A DNA stretch of 58,981 bases from assembly GCA_902624585.1 (NCBI GenBank), contig CACNXU010000002.1:1-58981 (forward strand). Reading direction: 5' to 3'. Numbering within the stretch: the stretch's first letter is position 1; each line of letters opens with the position of its first letter. This document shows, in pieces, positions 1 through 7,600 of the stretch. The position numbers were made by a program, and so were the translations under genes. Source of the DNA: an uncultured Pelagibacteraceae bacterium. GTDB taxonomy: Bacteria > Pseudomonadota > Alphaproteobacteria > Pelagibacterales > Pelagibacteraceae. The notes below the pieces were generated by a model. The model was not told the origin of the DNA. It made no database searches and was given only the letters and a program-made list of their open reading frames with translations.

Positions 1-77
1 AAATATCATAATAAAAGTTGATAATTCCATGTTGTATTTTTGCCCTTATAAACTAATATATTTAAATGCAGCTGGTT

Positions 78-1577
78 ATGAATAAATCAATACTACTTTT
101 GATTGTGGTTTTTTTTTTGCATTTTCAACCATCGTATTCCGAAAACTTTAATTCAGATATTAGGATTATCAGAGCAGAAATTAACAGAGATAATTTAACT
201 GAAGCAATCAATAAATTAAAAAAAATAAAAATTACAAACGAAAATGAACAAGAAAAAATTGATCTTTTATTTGGCGATATATACTTAAAGATAAATAAAC
301 TTGATAAAGCTGAGGAATTTTATCAAAAAAACTTTTTTACATCTAACGAAGATATAGAAGCCTTAACATTTATAGGTTTTGCAGAAGTAAGACTAGCTCA
401 AGGTAAAATTAATGATGCAATTAAATTTGCAGAACAATCAATTAAAATTAATTCAAACAATATAAGACCAAAAATAATTTTAGCTATTGCTAAAACTAGA
501 ATTGGAGAGGGAAAAGAAAGCATAAAAATCTTAAATGAATTGTACGACAATAGAAAAGATGATGAAGTGGCTCTTGCAATTTCTGACTATTACATTGCTT
601 TTGATGATACAACGCAAGCAATACAAATATTAGAAGAATTTATAAAAAGAGACCCTAAAAATATCAAAGTTTTAAATCAATTAGCTAACCTTCATTTATT
701 CAGTGGAAATAAAGATAAAGCAATTGAGTATAAAATAATTGTTTATAAATATCATAAGTTTAATCGTAATAAAAAAAAACAAAATCAAGCTAAAGCATGG
801 ATATTGTCAGTAAATCCAAATTATTTTGACAAACCAATAAAAGTTAAAAAAAAGGAAAAAGAAAAACAAAAAGAATATGAAGAAGAGGAAATTTCAAATT
901 ATGATGAAAATAAAATAACACCTATTTATGAAGAATTTGCTTTTGCACCAAATGGGCATGGTAGTGGTTTTATAGTTGGAGAAGGTAAATATGTAATAAC
1001 TAATCATCATGTGATTGAGGGTGCTAAAAAAATAGCTGTAAGGAATGGTACAGGAAAAGTAACTGAAGCAACTGTAGCTGCTTTTTCAAAAGATTATGAC
1101 TTAGCAATACTAGAACTTACTACACCCTATCCTAAAAGTTTCTCTATAGACTCTAAAAGTTTTGAAACACCAAAAGCTGGTGATGATGTTATTAGTATTG
1201 GTTATCCTGGTATAGGTATAACATTTGAACAACCCACAATTACACAAGGAATTATTAGTAAGGTTTTTGATGACGAAATGGGAATCTTTTTAACTACGGC
1301 AGCAATAAATGCAGGAAACAGTGGAGGTCCATTATTTAATCTAAATGGTAAATTAGTTGGTGTAAGTTTTGCGGCTTTAGATAAAAAAAAATGGTTAGAT
1401 GAAATGGGACAAATTCCAACAGACATGGGATATGCTATTAAAAGCAATATGATTAAAAAAGTTTTTGAACATAAACAAAGTGTTCCTGTTAAATCAGCTA
1501 AATTTAATAAAGCAAAACTATATGAAAAAATGCTTCCAAGTATAGCCTTGGTAGTAGTATTACTTGATGAAAATTAA
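78..1577 (+). CDS. Exported TPR-repeat/trypsin-like serine protease (HtrA/DegP-type)
   Basis: The protein begins with a signal peptide, followed by TPR-like helical repeats (about residues 30-240) and a charged linker rich in K and E. The C-terminal trypsin-fold domain shows a full triad: His in TNHHV, Asp in YDLAIL and Ser in GNSGGPL. No PDZ domain follows, unlike classical DegP. It likely cleaves or monitors proteins in the periplasm, with the TPRs binding partners. An in-frame ATG at 66 would add four residues; I chose the ATG at 78 because it starts a cleaner signal peptide, but neither has a clear Shine-Dalgarno. Its stop shares a base with the next start (TAATG), so it heads a three-gene operon. 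Confidence 0.85.
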   Translation: MNKSILLLIVVFFLHFQPSYSENFNSDIRIIRAEINRDNLTEAINKLKKIKITNENEQEKIDLLFGDIYLKINKLDKAEEFYQKNFFTSNEDIEALTFIGFAEVRLAQGKINDAIKFAEQSIKINSNNIRPKIILAIAKTRIGEGKESIKILNELYDNRKDDEVALAISDYYIAFDDTTQAIQILEEFIKRDPKNIKVLNQLANLHLFSGNKDKAIEYKIIVYKYHKFNRNKKKQNQAKAWILSVNPNYFDKPIKVKKKEKEKQKEYEEEEISNYDENKITPIYEEFAFAPNGHGSGFIVGEGKYVITNHHVIEGAKKIAVRNGTGKVTEATVAAFSKDYDLAILELTTPYPKSFSIDSKSFETPKAGDDVISIGYPGIGITFEQPTITQGIISKVFDDEMGIFLTTAAINAGNSGGPLFNLNGKLVGVSFAALDKKKWLDEMGQIPTDMGYAIKSNMIKKVFEHKQSVPVKSAKFNKAKLYEKMLPSIALVVVLLDEN

Positions 1578-2365
1578 TGATTAAGAAATTAATTTTAATT
1601 TTTTTATTAATAATAACTCCTTTAAAAGCAGAAATAGTTACCGAGAAAGGAAAACATAGACATACAGGTAACGTTTCAAATAATAAATCATGTAAAATTG
1701 CTGAACAAAAAGCTAAAAAAAATGCAATAATCAAATCAATAGGACAAACAATATCTTCTGATGTTGTTTCAAACTGCTCTGAGGTTGATGGTGAATTTGA
1801 ATGTGAAAGAAATCAATTATCATTATTTGAATTAAATGGTGTAATCACTTTTTCAAAAAGAGTTGGTAGACCAAATTATGGAGAAGAACTTGGTAGTGAA
1901 GGAATATTTTTCTGTGAGGTAACTATTAGGGCTAATGTAGAACCAGTAAAAAAAAACTTAGATCCTACGTTTCAATTTGATGTAAAACTTAATCAAGAGA
2001 TATTTCGATCAGGTGAAAACATGGAAATCGAAATAAATACATCAAAAAAAATGTATATGACTATTTTTCAATGGCTCCCCTACGGAGGTAAGAAATTCAA
2101 TATAATTACAAAAATATTTCCAAATAAGGAATATAACAAAAATATAAATAATTTAATTGACGGACAGTTGGTATTAAAATATCAGACCTATTTTCCTGAA
2201 GAAATCAAAGAGAAAAAGGTTGATGAATATTTAATATTTGTAGCTTCAGAAAAAGATATTAATTGGCTGAAAAATTATTCACAAATTGAGAGTTTAAAAA
2301 GAGAATTTACAAAAACAAACATCTTGATGGAAAATCATTATTCTGGTTATATGTTGATTAAATGA
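1577..2365 (+). CDS. Exported DUF4384-like protein
   Basis: This 262-residue protein has a signal peptide. Its N-terminal half resembles the LPP20/FlgT-like fold in secreted proteins (residues 20-130, cysteines at several places). Its C-terminal half contains the pattern 'FRSGENMEIEINTSKKMYMTIFQW' spread around residues 143-170, which I recall as characteristic of DUF4384. From memory, DUF4384 is often fused to or encoded beside caspase-family (C14) peptidases, which fits the caspase genes a few kb away. It is translationally coupled on both sides (TAATG before, ATGA after). Its biochemical role is unknown. Confidence 0.7.
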   Translation: MIKKLILIFLLIITPLKAEIVTEKGKHRHTGNVSNNKSCKIAEQKAKKNAIIKSIGQTISSDVVSNCSEVDGEFECERNQLSLFELNGVITFSKRVGRPNYGEELGSEGIFFCEVTIRANVEPVKKNLDPTFQFDVKLNQEIFRSGENMEIEINTSKKMYMTIFQWLPYGGKKFNIITKIFPNKEYNKNINNLIDGQLVLKYQTYFPEEIKEKKVDEYLIFVASEKDINWLKNYSQIESLKREFTKTNILMENHYSGYMLIK

Positions 2366-3624
2366 TATCTAAAAATATATCAAAATTACTAATAGTAATT
2401 TTTTCAGTATTTATATTAAGCATTTCAAGCTTAAATTATTCATACGCCGACAATCACCTTTCAAAAAAAGAAATAATAAAAGAACTTAAAAAAGAAATTA
2501 CTGATTTAGGTGGTACACCAGTTAAAAGAAAGCATTTACTGTCTTCACTTCAAAAATGGATAGATGAATTAAAATTACAATTAGAAAAATTGAAAAAAGT
2601 TGAAGCATTAAAAGCTGAACTTAATAAAGAATTAGAAGATTTAGGGGAAACTGTAGAAAGCAAAGAGAATAAAGAAATTGAGGCTGATGAGCAAATTATT
2701 GCCTTAAGAAAACAGATTGAAGAAGTTAAAGCTAAGAAAAAAGCTGCTGAAGAGAAAAAGAAGAAAGATGCTAAGATTGCAGTAGCTATTGAGATGCTTA
2801 AAGATGAGCTTGCAGCTTTGGGTGAAGAACCAATAATTGACACTAGCGATATAGATTCAGACGAGGATATCAAAGCTCTTAAAAAACAAATAAAAGATAT
2901 TAAAGAAAAAAGAAAAGCTGAAAAAGCTGAAGCTGAAAAAAAAGAAGCAGAGGAAAAGAAAGCTGAAGAGAAAAAACAAACAAGATTAGATGCTATTGAA
3001 AAGGTAAAAAAAGAAATTTTATTTATGGGTGAAACTCCAATGTCAGAATATGAGTTTACCACTGAAGATGAATATATAGCGGCGCTTAGAAAACAAGTTG
3101 AAGAAGTAAAAAAACTTAAAGAGGCAGAAGAATTAAAAATTAATGCTGAAATTCCTGAGTGGTATGTTTCAATGCCTGCAAGCTCTGAAACAATTATGTA
3201 TGCTAGAGGAAGTGCTATTTCAGCAGATCTAGATAATTCAGAACAAAGAGCTGTTGAAAATGCTTTAATTAAATTATCTACACAAATGCAAAACCGAATT
3301 AGCAGCAAAACTAATTTAGTTATAAAAGAAGCGGGTGTTGATGCAGATCTAACTTTAAAAACTGAAATGCAAAGAATTTCTAATGTAGTAGTAAAAGATG
3401 CAACTATCAGAGGTTACAAAATTTTTAAAACAAAAATGGCTGCGATAGCAGATGGTAAATATAGAACTTTTGTTGTAATAGAGTTCCCTGTAAGTCTTGC
3501 TTATAAAAACTTTATAGCTGAAATAGATAATAGTTTAAGTGTTAAAGCGGAAGTTAGTAAACTAAAAAATACAGATGCTTTTAAAGAACTTGAGCAGTAT
3601 GTTGCTGAATTCACTGGCGCTTAA
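2362..3624 (+). CDS. Exported coiled-coil protein with LPP20-like C-terminal domain
   Basis: A signal peptide (cleavage probably after SYA, residue 29) is followed by four degenerate repeats of about 42 residues at roughly 38-78, 82-124, 142-184 and 211-252. Each has the form 'LKKE-x3-LGE-x-P ... LRKQIEEVK', joined by Lys/Glu-rich coiled coil. The C-terminal part (265-400), starting IPEWYVSMP and containing 'YARGSAISADLDNSEQRAVENA', matches the LPP20-like pattern of outer-membrane-associated proteins. There is no lipobox cysteine. It is the last gene of the operon, overlapping its predecessor by ATGA. Structural or scaffolding function is plausible; activity is unknown. Confidence 0.75.
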   Translation: MISKNISKLLIVIFSVFILSISSLNYSYADNHLSKKEIIKELKKEITDLGGTPVKRKHLLSSLQKWIDELKLQLEKLKKVEALKAELNKELEDLGETVESKENKEIEADEQIIALRKQIEEVKAKKKAAEEKKKKDAKIAVAIEMLKDELAALGEEPIIDTSDIDSDEDIKALKKQIKDIKEKRKAEKAEAEKKEAEEKKAEEKKQTRLDAIEKVKKEILFMGETPMSEYEFTTEDEYIAALRKQVEEVKKLKEAEELKINAEIPEWYVSMPASSETIMYARGSAISADLDNSEQRAVENALIKLSTQMQNRISSKTNLVIKEAGVDADLTLKTEMQRISNVVVKDATIRGYKIFKTKMAAIADGKYRTFVVIEFPVSLAYKNFIAEIDNSLSVKAEVSKLKNTDAFKELEQYVAEFTGA

Positions 3625-3650
3625 TAAATCAATTTTTTATTTGCTTAATA

Positions 3651-3672
3651 AAACTTTTTAATTTAAAAGTTT
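3651..3672. terminator. AT-only hairpin between convergent genes
   Basis: The arms AAACTTTT and AAAAGTTT form an 8-bp stem with a 6-nt loop. It sits between two convergent genes and overlaps the last codons of the reverse-strand one. It could weakly terminate in both directions, but its low GC makes this uncertain. Confidence 0.3.
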
Positions 3673-4599
3673 GCTTTTTGCTCGCTCATACTCTTCTTTA
3701 TCTAAAACGCCTTCGTCATATAATTTTTTTAAATTTTTGATTTGTGTTGCAATACCTGGTTCAGAATTAATTAAATGATTATCACCATTGATAATAATTA
3801 CTTCATCTAAATCAAGTTTGTGATGATCTTTAGCTTTCCATTGAATCTCAAACTCTTTGTGTCGTTTTGCTGACAGAGAAACAAAATCATCAATAAACTT
3901 TTTAAACTTTGGATGGTCATTAATATTTGTCCTATGATACTCACTTGACTCTTCGGTAAAATATTTTTCTTTTGGGCCGCCATAAGCAACTGGGTTGATA
4001 AAATAGTAAACACCTGGACCATTATCAGTCACAACTGGGGCAAAATATTCATGAGTAGCTACTAATAAAATTTTAGGTTTAGTAATATTGTTTTCATTTA
4101 TCCATTTTCTCAATACAGGCCTTATTCCTCCAACATCATCAGGATCATCAGGATAATTCATTTCTTTATCAAAATCTATATGTCTAATTCTAAAACAATT
4201 TGTAGAAGTGCCTTTTAGAAATAATTTGGCATAATAATATTCTGGTCTCAGAGTGCAACTATCGTACTCTCCTCTTTTATAATAATGATTCAATTCTTTT
4301 GCGAGATAACCAAGATATTTTCCACCTGTTCTCATTTCGCACATTCTCATTAGTGATTTGAATAATCTTCCTTCTTTAAGTACAAAACTTTTGCAAGAGT
4401 ACCCAAACCCACCATACCACCATGAACTTTGTTTAATGTATTGCCATTTACCAGCTGGTAAATCTATCTCCAATTTTTTCCATTTGATGTTTCCTTCATA
4501 AAAATCGCCTTTTATAAATCTTGTTTTTGCACTTACCTCTTGATTAGAAAATAATACTAAACAAAATAAAATAAGAAAAATTTTTGTAAGTTTATACAT
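3658..4599 (-). CDS. Exported protein of unknown function with C-terminal SHOCT-like helix pair
   Basis: The 313-residue protein starts with a signal peptide ending near VSA. The central part (25-275) is rich in Trp, Tyr and Cys and I do not recognise it. The last 30 residues, 'IKNLKKLYDEGVLDKEEYERAKSKLL', match the SHOCT motif (short C-terminal domain) found at the ends of many envelope or oligomerising proteins. It lies downstream of the caspase operon on the same strand, separated by 141 nt that contain a decayed caspase 3' end, and may be co-transcribed with it. A 6-bp inverted repeat lies at 4623-4637 just upstream of the start. Confidence 0.7.
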   Translation of the reverse strand: MYKLTKIFLILFCLVLFSNQEVSAKTRFIKGDFYEGNIKWKKLEIDLPAGKWQYIKQSSWWYGGFGYSCKSFVLKEGRLFKSLMRMCEMRTGGKYLGYLAKELNHYYKRGEYDSCTLRPEYYYAKLFLKGTSTNCFRIRHIDFDKEMNYPDDPDDVGGIRPVLRKWINENNITKPKILLVATHEYFAPVVTDNGPGVYYFINPVAYGGPKEKYFTEESSEYHRTNINDHPKFKKFIDDFVSLSAKRHKEFEIQWKAKDHHKLDLDEVIIINGDNHLINSEPGIATQIKNLKKLYDEGVLDKEEYERAKSKLLN

Positions 4600-4667
4600 A
4601 TAACATCTTTAACTTTCTATCGTAGATAATATATCTATTTAACTTATAATTTTATAATTAAATTTTG

Positions 4668-4739
4668 TCAAAAAAAACTAATTAATACTTTATCTGAATT
4701 TCCTAACAAAGATAAGCTACGAAACTCTAACGAAGAATG
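4668..4739 (-). pseudogene. Decayed 3' end of a caspase-family gene
   Basis: Read on the reverse strand, this stretch encodes SSLEFRS-LSLLGNSDKVLISFF followed by a stop. It aligns with the C-terminus shared by all three intact caspases here (ALELGREQNPSLAGDPDKVLISYR). It begins immediately after the stop of the 402-residue caspase but in a different frame, so it is not readthrough. It has no start and no upstream domain. I read it as the stump of a fourth copy left by deletion or unequal recombination in the array. The match is short, so chance cannot be entirely excluded. Confidence 0.6.
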
Positions 4740-4740
4740 T

Positions 4741-5949
4741 TTATCTATAACTAATTAAAACCTTATCTGGATCACCTGCCAGTGATGGATTTTGTTCTCT
4801 GCCTAACTCAAGAGCTTTATTTGACACATTTTGATCCATATAGGAAAGTAATTCACTATTAGTTATTTTTTTATCTTTATTTAAATCAGCATTACCTTCA
4901 AGACCTTTCATTAAATAATAACTAAATATTCCATGCTCAGCGCCATCTAATCCAGATGATATTTGATCCAGCTGAGATGCAGAGAAAATTGTAAAATTTT
5001 CTGGTATTCCATTTTGTTCATCAGCAATTATCCTAATGGGTCTTGCAGATGCTAATAAAGTTTGTTCATCCCTACTAATTCCGCTGAAACAAGTGTCAAA
5101 AAACATGGTAACTGATTTAGGCTTTAAATCTAAAATTGTTTGAAATAATTCGTTCCTAGATAAAGCAGTTCTATTTAACAAATCAGGATCACTATCTTGA
5201 GAAAGCAAAAAAAGTTCTTCACCGTTGGTAGACGCTAAACCATGACCAGCAAAAAATAAAAATAATTCTGTGCTATCTCGTTTAATTTTACCAGGTAACC
5301 ATTTATTTATAGCAGTTATTGTGCCAACCAGGTCAGCATTATCATTAATTAAAAGCTTTAAATTACTATCAGATATACCAAATACATTATTTAAATATTC
5401 ATAAAAATATTTTGCATCCATATTGGCGAAATCCGCTGAGGGTGCTTTTTCATATTTATCGATACCAATGACAATACCAACTTTATCATTAGTATTTATT
5501 GATTTAATTTTGGATGGATTTAAAGGTTCTAAAGATTTTGTTAATTTTTTATCTTTAGAATTAATAACTATATTTATTATTTTAGGACTTGATTTATTTC
5601 CCCATTGGTCAATTGCAACAATTTCTATCTGCTCATCAACTGGACTAAATCTTTTTATTTTAAAAATGCCATTATTAGCCTCTATTGTATCATTATCTAA
5701 TATTACAAATAATTTTTCTGATTCATCTAACAATTTTCCTTCAATAACGTACGAGCTAGATTCTACGGTTATAGTATCATTTATTAAAATTTTAGGAGGA
5801 TTTGAGTCTTTTGACTCATTAACTAACTCAATTTTTTTTTCATTATCTTGATTGTTTGAATTTTTTTTCTTTTTAATCCATTTGGTATCAGCAAAGGATA
5901 CCAACATAATATTAAAAAAAAATATAATTAAAAAAAATAATTTAAACAT
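4741..5949 (-). CDS. Exported caspase-family (C14, metacaspase-like) peptidase, 402 aa
   Basis: A signal peptide (1-20) and a low-complexity Lys/Asn linker lead to an Ig-like beta domain (about 52-135). The caspase domain starts at 'KVGIVIGIDKY' (156). The catalytic dyad is His236 in FFAGHG and Cys287 in FDTCFSG. The Asp two residues before the Cys is the position that gives metacaspases an acidic S1 pocket. Residues 355-366 (DLNKDKKITNSE) fit a 12-residue EF-hand loop. It is the shortest of three paralogues, lacking the MORN-like and PDZ-like parts, and the last of a compact operon (2 nt after the previous gene). An active, exported, Ca2+-influenced peptidase is inferred. Confidence 0.88.
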   Translation of the reverse strand: MFKLFFLIIFFFNIMLVSFADTKWIKKKKNSNNQDNEKKIELVNESKDSNPPKILINDTITVESSSYVIEGKLLDESEKLFVILDNDTIEANNGIFKIKRFSPVDEQIEIVAIDQWGNKSSPKIINIVINSKDKKLTKSLEPLNPSKIKSINTNDKVGIVIGIDKYEKAPSADFANMDAKYFYEYLNNVFGISDSNLKLLINDNADLVGTITAINKWLPGKIKRDSTELFLFFAGHGLASTNGEELFLLSQDSDPDLLNRTALSRNELFQTILDLKPKSVTMFFDTCFSGISRDEQTLLASARPIRIIADEQNGIPENFTIFSASQLDQISSGLDGAEHGIFSYYLMKGLEGNADLNKDKKITNSELLSYMDQNVSNKALELGREQNPSLAGDPDKVLISYR

Positions 5950-5951
5950 TT

Positions 5952-7010
5952 TTAATTTAAATTTCTAAATACATTTGTATAAAATCCAACTTCAAATAAA
6001 ACACTATTAGACTGTTCTTCACAAGTAATATTAATTTCATTTCCGTTAATATACATAAAATAATCACTAGTTACTTTTGTATTTTTTGCAGGCAATCGTA
6101 ACGCTCTATCTGAAATATTATTTAATAATTTTAACAAATAATTAAAAAGTTTATTTTTTTCATCAATACATTTATCTTTGTTTCCAAAATATTTTGCAGC
6201 CCTTAAACCTATTATATTATATTTATTGTCATTATATTTCATTGAAATAGCTAACTCATTATAAATTTCTAAATCATCCAGGTATTTTATAGAATATAAA
6301 TTTTTATTATGGTTCATTCTTATTTTTTTAAATGTCTCTATTTTACTTTCTGGAATATGTTTTAGTAAACTTTCATTAATTGTAAAATTTTCTATTTCAA
6401 AATCATTTAATTTATTATCCTCTACTATTTTTAAAGCATCTTTTGATAACCATTTATTAAATTTTCTAGAGTTTAATCCAATAGTAAATAGAAATCGTGG
6501 GCTATTACCCCACTTAACTGAAGGATCATTTTTAAAATCATAGCATTGAACTTTTATTAGGTCATCGTTATTTAAGATAATTGTGTCAGAGTCATATTTT
6601 CCATAATCAATTATTTTTTCTTTTCCATCTATTACATTTTTTATGTCGTTAGTAAAATTCGAATAAATTTCATTTAAAACATTCTTTTGTTTTTTTAAAC
6701 AAACCTCATAGTTTTTAATTTTCTGGTGTCCATAAATTGCTTGAATTAGTTTTTGTTCATCTTCCCATTCAAACGATAAAGTTATTTCCTCATATGTTTT
6801 TAAATTGTAATTAATTTTATCAAGAACTATTGAAGCATATTTTTTGTCTGGGTAATTAAAACTTATTGGAACATTATTAATATTATTAATATGCTTTGAA
6901 ATTTTTTCATTTAATGAATAATTTTCAATTTCAAATGAATTAGAATAAACAGTTTCGCTTATAAAAAATGAACATAAAATAATATTAATTAATGTAATTT
7001 TAAATTTCAT
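5952..7010 (-). CDS. Exported protein of unknown family with two copies of a repeat domain
   Basis: I do not recognise this 352-residue protein. It has a signal peptide and two related halves (about 25-190 and 205-350). Each half opens with 'FEIEN-x-S/T-x-NE', then has a region with one conserved Cys (VCLKKQ; KCIDEK), and later a strand carrying a second Cys (KVQCYDF; NITCEEQ). The single domain of the neighbouring 195-residue protein shows the same landmarks. The paired cysteines suggest one disulfide per domain in the periplasm. It lies between two caspase genes with 2-nt gaps on both sides, so it is probably translated from the same transcript and may be a partner, substrate or inhibitor (inference). 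Confidence 0.75.
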   Translation of the reverse strand: MKFKITLINIILCSFFISETVYSNSFEIENYSLNEKISKHINNINNVPISFNYPDKKYASIVLDKINYNLKTYEEITLSFEWEDEQKLIQAIYGHQKIKNYEVCLKKQKNVLNEIYSNFTNDIKNVIDGKEKIIDYGKYDSDTIILNNDDLIKVQCYDFKNDPSVKWGNSPRFLFTIGLNSRKFNKWLSKDALKIVEDNKLNDFEIENFTINESLLKHIPESKIETFKKIRMNHNKNLYSIKYLDDLEIYNELAISMKYNDNKYNIIGLRAAKYFGNKDKCIDEKNKLFNYLLKLLNNISDRALRLPAKNTKVTSDYFMYINGNEINITCEEQSNSVLFEVGFYTNVFRNLN

Positions 7011-7012
7011 AA

Positions 7013-7600
7013 TTAATCCATATATTTTAGCCAGTTGGAGTATTCACCAGATTTAAAAACGACACTGAGTCTATCTTTACTTCTTGTATCCTTTTTTGAA
7101 AAATCATAACAAGTAATATGCATTTTTGAATTTTTACTTGTATAAAATGTTACATCTTTCAAATAACTATCACCATTTGGATAAGATTTATTTTTTACTA
7201 TCCCTGTCTCTAACTTTTCAGATGTTAATAGTGTTTTTTCTAAATCTTCTACTATGAATTCTTGTTGTCTAAAACATTCATCTATTTTATTTTTAAAAAA
7301 TTTTCTGGCTTTTATTTGTTTTATTTTATACCTGCTATCTCCTGATTTAAAATATAGAATAACAACATCATATGTATCATTGTTCTTTTTTTTGTAGATT
7401 TTTTGATATTCATTAATTTTTTTTTTTCCAAATTTTAAATCACTTTTTTTCTTTTCGATATATTGTTGACTATAAATTTTTAGCAAACTGTCTCCTATAG
7501 ATAGACCCTCAACTTCAAAATCATTTATATCATCCGCTTTAACACTAATTAGCATTCCAAAACAAAGTAGCATGAACAAATATGCTAACAAGCGTTTCAT
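7013..7600 (-). CDS. Exported protein of unknown family, single copy of the repeat domain
   Basis: This 195-residue protein has a signal peptide (MKRLLAYLFMLL... ending VKA) and one copy of the domain found twice in the next gene: 'FEVEGLSIGDSLL', a Cys in DECFRQQ, and 'MHITCYDF' near the C-terminus ending in YSNWL. Its signal peptide is nearly the same as that of the 931-residue caspase (MKRLLVYLFIVL...), suggesting shared ancestry or recombination of 5' ends. Its start overlaps the stop of the 840-residue caspase gene (TAATG), so the two are translationally coupled. Function unknown. Confidence 0.75.
   Translation of the reverse strand: MKRLLAYLFMLLCFGMLISVKADDINDFEVEGLSIGDSLLKIYSQQYIEKKKSDLKFGKKKINEYQKIYKKKNNDTYDVVILYFKSGDSRYKIKQIKARKFFKNKIDECFRQQEFIVEDLEKTLLTSEKLETGIVKNKSYPNGDSYLKDVTFYTSKNSKMHITCYDFSKKDTRSKDRLSVVFKSGEYSNWLKYMD

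Noticed and set aside
2550-3308. Long (252-codon) open frame antisense to the coiled-coil gene
   Set aside because: It reflects the Lys/Glu/Ala-rich coding composition of the opposite strand, is Ser/Phe-rich low complexity, and has no ribosome-binding site or family resemblance.
4623-4637. Inverted repeat TAGATA-ATA-TATCTA as a firm operator
   Set aside because: Short AT-only palindromes are expected by chance at this base composition; mentioned only as context.
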